DNA of 8,941 nucleotides from an uncultured beta proteobacterium (GCA_903920405.1 CAIXMC010000317.1:1-8941); one strand, 5' to 3'; positions 1-7,314 are shown, counted from the stretch's first letter. Translations and numbers: made by a program. The notes: generated by a model from the letters alone, not told the origin.

Positions 1-191
1 TGCCAGTTTTGCGTGAAAAAAATTTTTCATTATTTGGAATCTTGTTTTTGCAGGTTACATGAATACAAAATGAAAATCAATAACATACAACTAATGACCT
101 ACCATCCAGAAAGTGGGACAGGAAATTGAGGAAAAACCATCAAATTTCGACAGCCTAGGGTTAGGGGGGATTTAGTTTTTGTTGCACCATA
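1..191. other. AT-rich non-coding stretch downstream of argH
   Basis: No credible gene is seen in this stretch; every reading frame closes quickly. It lies downstream of the argH stop (argH runs leftward) and is clearly richer in A and T than the genes. A short A/T palindrome, TGAAAAA and TTTTTCA separated by two bases, sits at 14-29, and CCTAGG is at 154-159. Neither looks like a standard GC-rich intrinsic terminator, so where argH transcription ends is unresolved. Confidence 0.5.
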
Positions 192-1667
192 TCACTTTGA
201 ATCGCACCCAGATAAAACTCCAAGCCGCCTGCGGTGGCGTTCAATCTGGGCTTGCACTTGCTGGGGTGCGGTGCCACCCAAAACATGGCGTGCCTCAAGC
301 GATCCACGCAAAGACAAACAGTCATAAACATCTGACTCAATGGCGGCATTGAAACCTTGCAATTGCGCCAGAGACAGCTCTGACAAATCCAATTGCAGGG
401 CAGTCGCAGCTTTGACGGCGTGGGCCACGGTTTCGTGGGCATCGCGAAAGGGCAAGCCTTTTTTAACCAGGTAGTCTGCCAAATCTGTGGCCGTTGCATA
501 ACCCCTTCGGGCGGCTTGCGCCATATTGATCGCATTGACGGTCAGACCGCCCTCTTTTTGACCGGTGGCCGGGTTGAATTGCCCACCGATCATGTCGGTA
601 AAAATGCGCAAGGTGTCTTTCAATGTATCGACGGTGTCAAACAAAGGTTCTTTGTCTTCCTGATTGTCTTTGTTATAAGCCAAAGGCTGGCCTTTCATCA
701 GGGTAAGCAAACCCATCAAGTGACCCACCACACGCCCTGTTTTGCCACGCGCCAGCTCGGGCACATCGGGGTTTTTCTTTTGCGGCATGATGGAGCTGCC
801 GGTGGTAAAGCGGTCTGCGATATGGATAAAGCCAAAGTTCTGGCTCATCCACAAAATCAGTTCCTCGCTCATGCGGCTGATATGCACCATGCACAGGCTG
901 GCAGCCGATGCAAATTCAATGGCGAAATCGCGGTCGCTCACGGCATCCAGGGAGTTTTGGCACACCTGTGGCCGCCCCTGTTCATCGACCATGCCAAGGG
1001 TGATGGCTACCCGTGCGCGGTCTAACGGGTAGCTCGTACCAGCCAGTGCCGCTGCGCCCAACGGCAGATGGTTGGTGCGACTTCGAACCTCGCTCAGGCG
1101 CTGTGCATCACGGCTGAACATCTCAACATACGCCAGAAGATGGTGACCAAAACTCACAGGTTGTGCCACTTGCAAATGGGTCAATCCGGGCATGATGACA
1201 TCGGTATGGCGCTCTGCAACCTCCAGCAAAGCCAGTTGAAGATCATGGAGCAAGCCGCCCATCAGGTCCATCTCAGCGCGAAGCCATAAGCGCACGTCTG
1301 TGGCAACCTGGTCATTGCGCGAGCGGCCTGTGTGAAGGCGCTTGCCCGCATCGCCTACCAACTGTGTCAATCTTGCTTCAATGTTCAAATGAACGTCTTC
1401 CAAATCAAGTTTCCATTCAAATTGACCTGACTTGATTTCTGCCTGAATCAAACCCATGCCGCGTTCAATATCGGCATAGTCTTGTTCTTTGATGATGCCT
1501 TGGTGGCACAGCATGTCGGCGTGGGCTAAGCTGGCGGTCATATCTGCCTGCCACAATCGTTGGTCAAACAATACACTGGCGGTGTAGCGCTTGACCAAAT
1601 CGCTCATCGGCTCGGAAAAAAGCGCAGACCAGGCGTGGGATTTTTGGTCAAATTGGTTGTGGTTCAT
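192..1667 (-). CDS. argH: Argininosuccinate lyase
   Basis: This enzyme cleaves L-argininosuccinate to L-arginine and fumarate, the last step of cytoplasmic arginine synthesis. The 491-residue product has the usual family length. Visible motifs are TGRSRNDQ at 113-120 (substrate binding), GLTHLQ at 161-166 with the conserved His164, and the fumarase/aspartase superfamily signature [12 protein letters not shown] at 290-301 with the catalytic-loop serines 291/292. The frame stays open upstream to an ATG at 1781, which would add 38 residues. That extension is hydrophobic and unlike the family, and it overlaps the divergent gene. The ATG at 1667 gives the normal N-terminus ([20 protein letters not shown] from residue 6). 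No clear Shine-Dalgarno precedes it. The gene diverges from the algZ-like kinase across about 100 bp, as argH does in pseudomonads. Confidence 0.97.
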   Translation of the reverse strand: MNHNQFDQKSHAWSALFSEPMSDLVKRYTASVLFDQRLWQADMTASLAHADMLCHQGIIKEQDYADIERGMGLIQAEIKSGQFEWKLDLEDVHLNIEARLTQLVGDAGKRLHTGRSRNDQVATDVRLWLRAEMDLMGGLLHDLQLALLEVAERHTDVIMPGLTHLQVAQPVSFGHHLLAYVEMFSRDAQRLSEVRSRTNHLPLGAAALAGTSYPLDRARVAITLGMVDEQGRPQVCQNSLDAVSDRDFAIEFASAASLCMVHISRMSEELILWMSQNFGFIHIADRFTTGSSIMPQKKNPDVPELARGKTGRVVGHLMGLLTLMKGQPLAYNKDNQEDKEPLFDTVDTLKDTLRIFTDMIGGQFNPATGQKEGGLTVNAINMAQAARRGYATATDLADYLVKKGLPFRDAHETVAHAVKAATALQLDLSELSLAQLQGFNAAIESDVYDCLSLRGSLEARHVLGGTAPQQVQAQIERHRRRLGVLSGCDSK

Positions 1668-1766
1668 GGTGCGGTGAAAGGGGAGGGGACAAGCCTGTGG
1701 ATCGTCAATAATGGGGATGAATAGACAGATGTTGCCCCAAAACCAGACCAGGAAGGTATGGAAGAT

Positions 1767-2801
1767 ATGAAAGACAGTCAAATTTTATCGACCTTCGAAC
1801 ATTCAACAGCAGAAAAACCAGCGTCTCCTGCCAACGCGCTGGTGTTGGATGCCTGTCATGTGGGCGTGGTGCTGCGTTCGGTTGTGTTGGTGCAGTTGGT
1901 GATGATGGTGGCTGCCATGTTTGGGGCTGCCTCACCATGGCATTGGCTGGAGCAAGTCGCCCTGCTCACCGGTGCTGCGTTGCCGGGCACTGTGGTCTGG
2001 CTGTTGGTGATGTGTGTTGTTAAGCGATGGCTACGCCTGCTGAGCATCCCACTACAACAATTTGTGGCAGTGTTGATGGGGGCTGTGTGTGGTGTTTATG
2101 GGTGTGCCTTGCTGGCGTTTGCTGATTTGCTTGGGTCTGCGCCGTGGTGGGCAAGCGCTGCCAGTGGTGCCTTGTTGGCCGCGCTGCAAACGGCCACGCA
2201 GGTGTTGCGTTCCAGGGCACAAACCCCCGCAGCCACCGTGGCTCGGCTGCGTGAATTGCAAGCGCGTATCCGTCCCCATTTTTTATTCAACACCCTCAAC
2301 AGCGCTATTGCCCTGGTTCGCGCAGAGCCAGAAAAGGCCGAGCGTTTGCTTGAAGACCTGAGTGATTTGTTTCGTCAAGCTCTGAAAGAGTCCGGTGATG
2401 CAGTCAGTCTGGCTGAAGAAATCGCACTGGCGCAGCGCTACCTGGCCATTGAGAAAATCAGATTTGGCGATCGCATCCGCGTGGAATGGGCGCTTGATCC
2501 ACGAGCAGACGATGCCAGATTGCCACCCCTGTTGTTGCAACCTTTGGTAGAAAACGCAGTGCGACACGGTGTAGAGCCATGTACACAAGGGGCTGATGTG
2601 AAAATTTCGACTCAGTGCAGAGGCAGCACTGTGGTCATCAAGGTCAGCAATACCGTGCCGGTTGACCACAGCGTAGGTGGCTGCGGACTTGCTCTTGACA
2701 ATGTTCGCGAGCGCTTGAGCCTGCTGCATGACATTCAAGCTACATTTCAGTGCGGTCTGAAAAACGGCCTGTTTCAGGTGCGCATTGAAATTCCCCTTTG
2801 A
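1767..2801 (+). CDS. algZ: AlgZ/FimS-like membrane sensor histidine kinase (LytS family)
   Basis: This is a probable sensor kinase that autophosphorylates and passes phosphate to the LytTR regulator encoded 21 bp downstream. The N-terminal part (about residues 30-145) is hydrophobic, with roughly four membrane segments and no evident large periplasmic sensor domain. The catalytic half is of the His_kinase (LytS/YehU) type: [12 protein letters not shown] carries the phospho-accepting histidine (His171 from this start), VENAVRHG is the N box, and [14 protein letters not shown] is the G-box region. An upstream in-frame ATG at 1758 is also possible and adds three residues. I prefer 1767 because GGAAGG at 1751-1756 then has normal spacing. 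Gene order beside argH and algR supports the AlgZ/FimS assignment; the signal sensed is unknown. The family in Pseudomonas controls alginate and type IV pili, but that role here is inference. Confidence 0.88.
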   Translation: MKDSQILSTFEHSTAEKPASPANALVLDACHVGVVLRSVVLVQLVMMVAAMFGAASPWHWLEQVALLTGAALPGTVVWLLVMCVVKRWLRLLSIPLQQFVAVLMGAVCGVYGCALLAFADLLGSAPWWASAASGALLAALQTATQVLRSRAQTPAATVARLRELQARIRPHFLFNTLNSAIALVRAEPEKAERLLEDLSDLFRQALKESGDAVSLAEEIALAQRYLAIEKIRFGDRIRVEWALDPRADDARLPPLLLQPLVENAVRHGVEPCTQGADVKISTQCRGSTVVIKVSNTVPVDHSVGGCGLALDNVRERLSLLHDIQATFQCGLKNGLFQVRIEIPL

Positions 2802-2822
2802 TGTTGATTCACGGGAACCACC

Positions 2823-3566
2823 ATGACGCTCAAAATTTTGCTGGTCGATGATGAAGCGCTGGCACGAATGCGCCTCAAAACCCTGCTGGGGGATTGCCAC
2901 GCTCCCAGCGCACAGGTGGTGGCAGAGGCTGACAACACCGTGCGGGCCGTAGAAGCTCTGCAGCACCATGCCATTGATGCTGTGCTGGCTGATATTCACA
3001 TGCCGGGTGCTGACGGATTAACGCTGGCACAAGCACTGAAAAGTTGCACGCCACCGATAAACGTGGTGTTTGTGACGGCCTACGCCGAGCACGCGGTGCA
3101 GGCCTTTGAACTTGAAGTTGTGGATTATTTGACCAAACCGGTTCGGCTGGATCGTCTGCAATCTGCACTACAAAAAATAGAGCGTACTATGCAGGCCAGG
3201 CAAGCGTTAGAGACTCATTTGATGGATGATTATTTGATGATTCAAGAGCGTGGCAACTTGCTGCGGGTGGCTTTGTCAGATGTGTTGTATTTGAAGGCCG
3301 AACTGAAATACATCACTGTGCGAACCGCCAGCCACAGCTATCTTTTGGAAGGCTCATTGGGTGACATGGAAGAACGGTATGGCACACGTTTTATGCGTAT
3401 CCATCGCAATGCACTGGTGGCCAGATCGGCTGTGCGCGCCCTGGAAAAACACTATCATCCTGAGGAAGGTGAGGGCTGGGCTGTTCGGCTAACGGGCATT
3501 GATGAGGCGCTGTGGGTGTCCAGGCGACAGATACCCAACGTGCGAATGCTTCTCAGCAGTGTCTGA
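2823..3566 (+). CDS. algR: AlgR-like LytTR response regulator
   Basis: This is a DNA-binding response regulator of 247 residues. The receiver domain (about 1-120) shows the acidic pair Asp9/Asp10, the phospho-acceptor Asp57 in VLADIHMPGADG, Thr85 in FVTAY and Lys105 in YLTKPV. The C-terminal LytTR DNA-binding domain (about 140-243) contains the typical FMRIHRNALVAR stretch. The length matches AlgR of Pseudomonas. It follows the kinase gene by 21 bp, so the two are probably co-transcribed; only a weak GGGA precedes the ATG. In pseudomonads algR is followed by hemC. Here the next gene is flhC on the opposite strand, whose stop codon lies 15 bp away, so the operons converge with almost no spacer and no visible terminator hairpin. 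Target genes cannot be inferred from this sequence. Confidence 0.9.
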   Translation: MTLKILLVDDEALARMRLKTLLGDCHAPSAQVVAEADNTVRAVEALQHHAIDAVLADIHMPGADGLTLAQALKSCTPPINVVFVTAYAEHAVQAFELEVVDYLTKPVRLDRLQSALQKIERTMQARQALETHLMDDYLMIQERGNLLRVALSDVLYLKAELKYITVRTASHSYLLEGSLGDMEERYGTRFMRIHRNALVARSAVRALEKHYHPEEGEGWAVRLTGIDEALWVSRRQIPNVRMLLSSV

Positions 3567-3581
3567 TTCAATCCTCAGTTG

Positions 3582-4127
3582 TCAATGCAACAGAATGCCG
3601 CCCCCCGCAGAACCTTTGCCTGCACGAGCGGGTGGTGTGCATAGACCGCATTCAAAATGCCGTGTGTTTTCATAGGGTTCAGACACAAAGTGACCACCAC
3701 ACTTGCTGCACTTGGTCATGGCCAGCATGTTGTTATCAACAAATTTCACCAAACGCCAGGCGCGTGTGATGGTCAGCAGTGGCTCCATACCGCAAGCTGC
3801 AATTTGCTCGCAATAGAGACGATAGGCTTTCATGATGGCATCAATATCATCCAACGCACTGACTTTGTTAATGTATTCGTAAGTGTTTAAAAACAGCGAT
3901 GCATGAATGTTGGGCTGCCACGTCAAAAACCAGTCGGTAGAAAATGGCAACTGACCTTTGGCGGGGGAGCATCCTGCCACTTCCTTGTACAAACGCAACA
4001 AGCGCTCGTAAGACAAATCTGTTTCACTTTCCAACACTTGCAAACGGGCGCCGAGGTGAATCAGCGCAACAGCGCGTTCAACCTGGCGGGAATCGTTCAA
4101 AACACTTTTGGACACTGCGGTGGTCAT
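3582..4127 (-). CDS. flhC: Flagellar transcriptional activator FlhC
   Basis: FlhC combines with FlhD in a heteromeric complex that activates class II flagellar promoters. The 181-residue product carries the FlhC zinc site: Cys140 and Cys143 (CSKC) with Cys160 and Cys163 (CGLC), offset by only three from the cysteines of the E. coli protein. Core family segments are also visible, such as YERLLRLYKEV and STDWFLTW. The frame extends upstream to 4160, but the ATG at 4127 has a GGAG about ten bases ahead and gives the usual N-terminus. The gene sits 16 bp after the flhD stop, consistent with an flhDC operon. The C-terminal tail is rich in Gly and Ala and runs up to the algR 3' end. Confidence 0.96.
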   Translation of the reverse strand: MTTAVSKSVLNDSRQVERAVALIHLGARLQVLESETDLSYERLLRLYKEVAGCSPAKGQLPFSTDWFLTWQPNIHASLFLNTYEYINKVSALDDIDAIMKAYRLYCEQIAACGMEPLLTITRAWRLVKFVDNNMLAMTKCSKCGGHFVSEPYENTRHFECGLCTPPARAGKGSAGGGILLH

Positions 4128-4143
4128 GATGGAACTCCAAAAA

Positions 4144-4473
4144 TTAAAGTGCTTCAGCAAAGCGACCAGCCATCAAAATACTGGCATGCAGCCTGGTCGT
4201 TGATTCGTTATTGACCTTGGCTGCTGCTTTGTGGTTGGTGAGCAATCCCCAAACCAGATCATCATCCACCCTGAAACGACACAGCAGCATGGGGCTGGAT
4301 GCAATTTTCACAATCTGGGCTGGTGACAGCATGGCAATCAGGTTGGCAGACTCTTCCGAGATACCCAGGCGAAACAAGGCTTCGGCCTTGTCTTTGCGGA
4401 TAACGTTTTGTGCCAGCATCAAGTAAGTGAGGTTGGCATCACGAATGTCCTGGGTGAGTTGATCGTCGTTCAT
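4144..4473 (-). CDS. flhD: Flagellar transcriptional activator FlhD
   Basis: FlhD is the partner of FlhC in the master regulator of flagellar genes. The product is 109 residues, slightly shorter than the E. coli protein (about 116-119). It is helical throughout, with family-typical segments DANLTYLMLAQ (12-22) and MLLCRFR (62-68). Cys65 falls at the position of the conserved cysteine that forms the inter-subunit disulfide in E. coli FlhD. The ATG at 4473 is preceded by GGAG with a six-base spacer, so the start is secure. It is the first gene of the flhDC pair, and the DNA upstream holds a weak TATAAA and several inverted repeats, described separately. Confidence 0.95.
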   Translation of the reverse strand: MNDDQLTQDIRDANLTYLMLAQNVIRKDKAEALFRLGISEESANLIAMLSPAQIVKIASSPMLLCRFRVDDDLVWGLLTNHKAAAKVNNESTTRLHASILMAGRFAEAL

Positions 4474-4510
4474 GGTAGGCTCCAGAGGTGAATGTTGGAT
4501 TTGCTTGGTG

Positions 4511-4516
4511 TTTATA
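4511..4516 (-). promoter_or_regulatory. Possible -10 element for flhDC
   Basis: On the minus strand TATAAA lies at 4516-4511, about 38 bases before the flhD ATG, which would give a leader of roughly 30 bases. No good -35 hexamer sits 17 bp further upstream, so this promoter would need an activator or may not be the real one. The inverted repeats at 4591-4649 lie upstream, where an activator or repressor could bind. Confidence 0.3.
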
Positions 4517-4590
4517 GGCTAATTGCCTTGTTCATCACCATGAAACCGATTCTGAATGCAGTTGTCAAAAACTTGAATCAGCGATTGGCT

Positions 4591-4649
4591 ATGCACTGTG
4601 TCAGTTTTGGGGTGCATGTTGTGTCAGGTAATTTCTGACAAGACTGTCA
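4591..4649. promoter_or_regulatory. Cluster of inverted repeats upstream of flhD (candidate operator)
   Basis: Three dyads crowd into 59 bp. ATGCAC (4591-4596) pairs with GTGCAT (4612-4617). TGTCAG (4622-4627) pairs with CTGACA (4635-4640), 7 bp apart. TGACA (4636-4640) pairs with TGTCA (4645-4649). The octamer TGTGTCAG also recurs directly at 4597-4604 and 4620-4627, and TGTGTCA appears again at 4657-4663. No T-run follows on either strand, so a terminator is unlikely. A protein-binding region controlling flhDC is a reasonable inference, but the regulator is not identifiable. The last repeat overlaps the stop codon of the cysteine-rich gene. Confidence 0.4.
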
Positions 4650-5009
4650 TCCATCTTGTGTCACAGTATCAATTTCCACATCGCAATCGCACCCCACACC
4701 TTCTGCCACCCAACGTTTTGCCAAGCGCCTCAGCAGACTGCAAAGTACTGGCAGCAGAGCATGTGCGTAAAGTGGTAGTCGCCGGGTTAAAACATCGTGG
4801 ACCGACGTGATGGCACCACAAACGTACCGTCTGTCCTCTGCTTGCCAGATTAGCGCCTGGCAAGCACCCAGGCGACGACAAGACAACAACACACCCAGAG
4901 GGCAAGGCGCGATCAGACAGCAGACACCGCAACCGTTGCACGGCGAACCCGACGCAGGTTTTGTCGGGGCATCCCTAAAAATGTGAAGCACAGTGACATT
5001 TTTTGGCAT
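4647..5009 (-). CDS. Small cysteine-rich protein, YkgJ-like cysteine cluster
   Basis: This 120-residue protein has eleven cysteines. The core is a dense cluster, PCNGCGVCC (Cys24, 27, 30, 31), followed by Cys36, Cys44, Cys50 and Cys64 (YVCG), which resembles YkgJ-type iron/zinc-chelating cysteine clusters. A hydrophobic helix around 82-94 and a terminal CDCD at 107-110 follow. I recall similar short proteins with a GCGVCC core and a GCDCD tail in Burkholderiales, but no function is established. The frame is open to another ATG at 5084 (145 residues). I chose 5009 because the upstream extension has no sequence character and overlaps the protease promoter region, but neither start has a convincing Shine-Dalgarno. 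It diverges from the HtrA-type protease gene. A link to protein quality control is not supported beyond adjacency. Confidence 0.72.
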   Translation of the reverse strand: MPKNVTVLHIFRDAPTKPASGSPCNGCGVCCLIAPCPLGVLLSCRRLGACQALIWQAEDRRYVCGAITSVHDVLTRRLPLYAHALLPVLCSLLRRLAKRWVAEGVGCDCDVEIDTVTQDG

Positions 5010-5035
5010 TGCAAAATGAACTTGACACCTACAAT

Positions 5036-5063
5036 TTGACAGATTGAAAATCTTTTTTTCAAT
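5036..5063 (+). promoter_or_regulatory. Candidate sigma-70 promoter of the HtrA-family protease gene with overlapping inverted repeat
   Basis: TTGACA at 5036-5041 matches the -35 consensus exactly. After a 16-bp spacer, TTCAAT at 5058-5063 is a fair -10 (four of six). A start near 5070 would leave a leader of about 30 bases. A second exact TTGACA lies at 5022-5027 with no good -10. The spacer and -10 are covered by a perfect 8-bp inverted repeat, ATTGAAAA (5043-5050) and TTTTCAAT (5056-5063), which could be an operator shared with the divergent cysteine-rich gene. No sigma-E style motif was seen. Confidence 0.4.
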
Positions 5064-5098
5064 GACCGAATTTTTGCCCACCATTGTCTATTTTGTCC

Positions 5099-6244
5099 AT
5101 GAAACGTTTTTGGTTATTATTTTCCCAATCTGTCACCGTGCTGCTAGCGGCCTGGTTTATTGTCATCACCTTGAAGCCAGAATGGATACACCAACTCGAT
5201 CGCAAAACCAGTGCGGTTGCTTTGGTGGAGACTTCGGTTGCGTCCATCAAAGAAGTGCCTGCGGGCAGTTTTAGACTGGCGGCGCAAAGATCATCTGCTG
5301 CGGTGGTGAGCATCAATACCAGCAAAAATACCCGTCCTCACCCGCTTGCCAATGACCCCTGGTTCAAGTTCTTTTTTGGCGAGCAATCCGACCAGACCCA
5401 AGTGGGCCTGGGCAGTGGTGTGATTGTCAGTCCCCATGGCTATATTTTGACCAATAATCATGTGGTTGAAAACGCTGATGAAATTGAAGTTATTTTGAAC
5501 GACAGCCGCCACATTGCCGCCAAAGTGATGGGCACTGATCCTGATTCTGACCTGGCTGTTCTCAAAATTGAAATGGATCGCCTGCCGGTGATGGTGTTGG
5601 GCAACTCTGACAATTTGCAAGTAGGCGACCTGGTGCTGGCCATTGGCAACCCCTTTGGTGTAGGGCAAACCGTGACCAGCGGCATTGTGAGCGCGTTAGG
5701 CCGCAACCATTTGGGCATCAACACTTTTGAAAATTTCATCCAGACCGATGCGGCCATTAACCCTGGAAATTCTGGAGGCGCGTTAGTCGATATCAACGGC
5801 AACCTGATGGGCATCAACACGGCCATTTACTCTCGCTCAGGGGGCAACATGGGCATTGGTTTTGCCATTCCTGTCTCAACGGCCAAAATGGTGCTCGAAG
5901 GTATTGTGAAAGATGGCCTGATCACACGCGGCTGGATTGGCGTAGAACCCAACGAACTAACCCCCGAACTGGCGCAAACCTTTGGGGTGACTGTACAGAG
6001 CGGAGTCATCATCACGGGGGTGTTGCAAAACGGCCCGGCGGCTCTTGCCGGCATACGGCCAGGTGATGTTATGACATCAGTCGCAGGTCAGCCGGTGGGC
6101 AGTGTGACTGAAATGCTCAGCAGAGTAGCATCGCTCAAGCCAGGCCATGCAGCGATTTTTGAAGTGCAACGCGCAAGAGAAACTGTTCAATTGCCAGTGA
6201 TGGTAGGCAAGAGGCCAAGACCACAGCGAAGGCTTCAGGAATAA
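5099..6244 (+). CDS. Membrane-anchored HtrA-family serine protease, DegS/DegQ-type (S1C)
   Basis: This is a 381-residue periplasmic protease tethered by an N-terminal membrane segment (about residues 4-25, FWLLFSQSVTVLLAAWFIVI). The catalytic triad is His121 (TNNHVVEN), Asp151 (DPDSDLAVL) and Ser225 (NPGNSGGAL). One PDZ domain occupies about 275-370 with the carboxylate-binding loop region near WIGVEP, and a basic tail (KRPRPQRR) closes the protein. One PDZ and an uncleaved-looking anchor resemble DegS more than DegP or DegQ, which have two PDZ domains. DegS cleaves anti-sigma RseA; whether this protein does so is unknown, and Burkholderiales often annotate it simply as a Do/DegQ-type protease. 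An upstream in-frame TTG at 5084 is less likely. Neither start has a clear Shine-Dalgarno. The gene diverges from the cysteine-rich gene and precedes pyrF by 58 bp. Confidence 0.93.
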   Translation: MKRFWLLFSQSVTVLLAAWFIVITLKPEWIHQLDRKTSAVALVETSVASIKEVPAGSFRLAAQRSSAAVVSINTSKNTRPHPLANDPWFKFFFGEQSDQTQVGLGSGVIVSPHGYILTNNHVVENADEIEVILNDSRHIAAKVMGTDPDSDLAVLKIEMDRLPVMVLGNSDNLQVGDLVLAIGNPFGVGQTVTSGIVSALGRNHLGINTFENFIQTDAAINPGNSGGALVDINGNLMGINTAIYSRSGGNMGIGFAIPVSTAKMVLEGIVKDGLITRGWIGVEPNELTPELAQTFGVTVQSGVIITGVLQNGPAALAGIRPGDVMTSVAGQPVGSVTEMLSRVASLKPGHAAIFEVQRARETVQLPVMVGKRPRPQRRLQE

Positions 6245-6258
6245 TCGGTAATTTTCCT

Positions 6259-6290
6259 AAATTGATAGCAATCACCGCTGATATAAAAAT
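6259..6290 (+). repeat. Partial GATAGC-headed repeat before pyrF
   Basis: The 11-mer AAATTGATAGC at 6259-6269 occurs again exactly at the pyrF stop codon (7175-7185), so pyrF is bracketed by it. ATAGCAAT at 6265-6272 recurs at 7266-7273. This copy lacks the central hairpin. It may double as part of the pyrF promoter: TTGATA at 6262-6267 and TATAAA at 6282-6287 are present, but with a short 14-bp spacer. Confidence 0.45.
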
Positions 6291-6302
6291 CCTAAGTGTC
6301 AG

Positions 6303-7181
6303 ATGAATTTTCTTGACCTGCTCCACCAAGCCGAGCGTCAAAACGGCTCTTTGTTATGCGTTGGACTGGACCCTGACCCCGCCAAATTTCCACTGGACTG
6401 GGCGGGCAATGCCGGCAAAATTTACGATTTTTGCGCCACCATGGTCGATGCCACGGCTGATTTGGTATTGGCTTTCAAGCCCCAAATGGCTTACTTTTCG
6501 GCGCACAGGGCAGAAGATCAACTAGAGCGACTGATCGCCCACATCCGCCGAACAGCGCCTGATGTGCCGATTATTCTGGATGCCAAGCGGGGTGATATTG
6601 GCAATACCGCAGAGCAATACGCGCTGGAGGCGTTTGAACGTTACGGTGCTGATGCCGTCACGCTGTCACCCTTCATGGGTTTTGACTCCATTCAACCTTA
6701 TCTGAAGTACCACGACAAAGGGGCGTTTTTGCTGTGTCGAACGTCCAACCCGGGTGGGGACGATTTTCAGACGCTGCGCTTGTCAGACGTGTTGGGTACA
6801 CCGCTGCTGTACGAGCACATTGCCCAATTGGCCCAGTGTTCCTGGAATTTGAATGGTCAATTGGGTCTGGTGGTAGGCGCTACCTATCCCGCCGAGATTG
6901 AACAAGTTCGCGTTTTGGCACCCACTTTACCCTTGCTGATTCCCGGGGTGGGCGCGCAAGGCGGTCATGCCATGGCCACTGTCCGTGCAGGCTGGCGTGG
7001 CATCGTGGATAAGGCAGGTCAAAGTCTATCGACTGCCCCCATCATCGTGAATTCTTCGCGTGCCATTTTGTATGCGTCGGCAGGTGAGAACTTTGCGCAA
7101 GCAGCACGTCTTGAAGCCATGAACACCCGCGATGTGCTGCGAACTGCCTGTCAGGCTGTTGCACAGTTACATCAAAATTGA
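6303..7181 (+). CDS. pyrF: Orotidine 5'-phosphate decarboxylase, type 2
   Basis: This enzyme decarboxylates orotidine 5'-phosphate to UMP, the last step of de novo pyrimidine synthesis in the cytoplasm. The 292-residue product is of the longer type-2 class (usually about 270-280). The active-site signature DAKRGDIGNTAEQYA spans 93-107, with Asp93, Lys95 and Asp98 forming the charged network. FKPQMAY at 58-64 and TSNPGG at 147-152 are typical of the type-2 family, and PGVGAQGGH is the phosphate-binding region. The ATG at 6303 gives a normal N-terminus (NFLDLLHQAERQNGSLLCVG), although no good Shine-Dalgarno precedes it. The stop codon lies inside the head of a dispersed hairpin repeat. The gene stands alone, not with other pyr genes. 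Confidence 0.97.
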   Translation: MNFLDLLHQAERQNGSLLCVGLDPDPAKFPLDWAGNAGKIYDFCATMVDATADLVLAFKPQMAYFSAHRAEDQLERLIAHIRRTAPDVPIILDAKRGDIGNTAEQYALEAFERYGADAVTLSPFMGFDSIQPYLKYHDKGAFLLCRTSNPGGDDFQTLRLSDVLGTPLLYEHIAQLAQCSWNLNGQLGLVVGATYPAEIEQVRVLAPTLPLLIPGVGAQGGHAMATVRAGWRGIVDKAGQSLSTAPIIVNSSRAILYASAGENFAQAARLEAMNTRDVLRTACQAVAQLHQN

Positions 7182-7221
7182 TAGCTACCAACGCTTATCC
7201 CATAAGCGTTAGAGGCCATTT
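7175..7221 (+). repeat. Dispersed hairpin repeat (REP-like), copy 1, overlapping pyrF stop
   Basis: The AAATTGATAGC head (7175-7185) leads into a perfect 9-bp stem, AACGCTTAT (7190-7198) and ATAAGCGTT (7202-7210), with loop CCC, followed by AGAGGCCATTTT. The layout GATAGCT, hairpin, AGAGGC is one I recall from many Comamonadaceae intergenic regions (from memory, unchecked). It overlaps the last codons of pyrF and could act as a 3'-end hairpin for its mRNA. Confidence 0.7.
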
Positions 7222-7261
7222 TGATGGATAAAAATCGAGCGCTTTTGTCAAGAACAAAGAA

Positions 7262-7314
7262 AACAATAGCAATGTATCCTTATCCCATAAGGGCTACAGG
7301 CACTTTTTATGGGT
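7262..7314 (+). repeat. Dispersed hairpin repeat, degenerate copy 2
   Basis: This diverged relative of copy 1 starts with AATAGCAATG. It has a 6-bp stem, CCTTAT (7278-7283) and ATAAGG (7287-7292), around the same CCC loop, so both copies share CTTATCCCATAAG. GCTACAGGCACTTTTT follows, resembling the AGAGGCCATTTT tail of copy 1. An alternative fold pairs CCCATAA (7284-7290) with TTATGGG (7307-7313), so two hairpins compete. The remaining bases to 7440 hold nothing I can identify. Confidence 0.55.

Noticed and set aside
14..29. A/T palindrome as the argH terminator
   Set aside because: It is a weak all-A/T stem about 165 bp past the stop, without the GC-rich stem and T-run of an intrinsic terminator.
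393..1032. Long plus-strand open frames opposite argH (210 and 96 codons)
   Set aside because: They are antisense shadows of argH with no ribosome binding site or recognisable domain.
1668..1781. Extended argH start at 1781
   Set aside because: The extra 38 residues are hydrophobic and unlike argininosuccinate lyases, and the extension would overlap the divergent kinase gene; the ATG at 1667 gives the family N-terminus.
2283..2999. 238-codon minus-strand frame opposite the kinase and regulator genes
   Set aside because: It spans two well-supported genes on the other strand and has no family resemblance.
4628..4646. TGTCAG/CTGACA stem as a terminator for the cysteine-rich gene
   Set aside because: The stem is short and not followed by a T-run on the minus strand; an operator is more likely.
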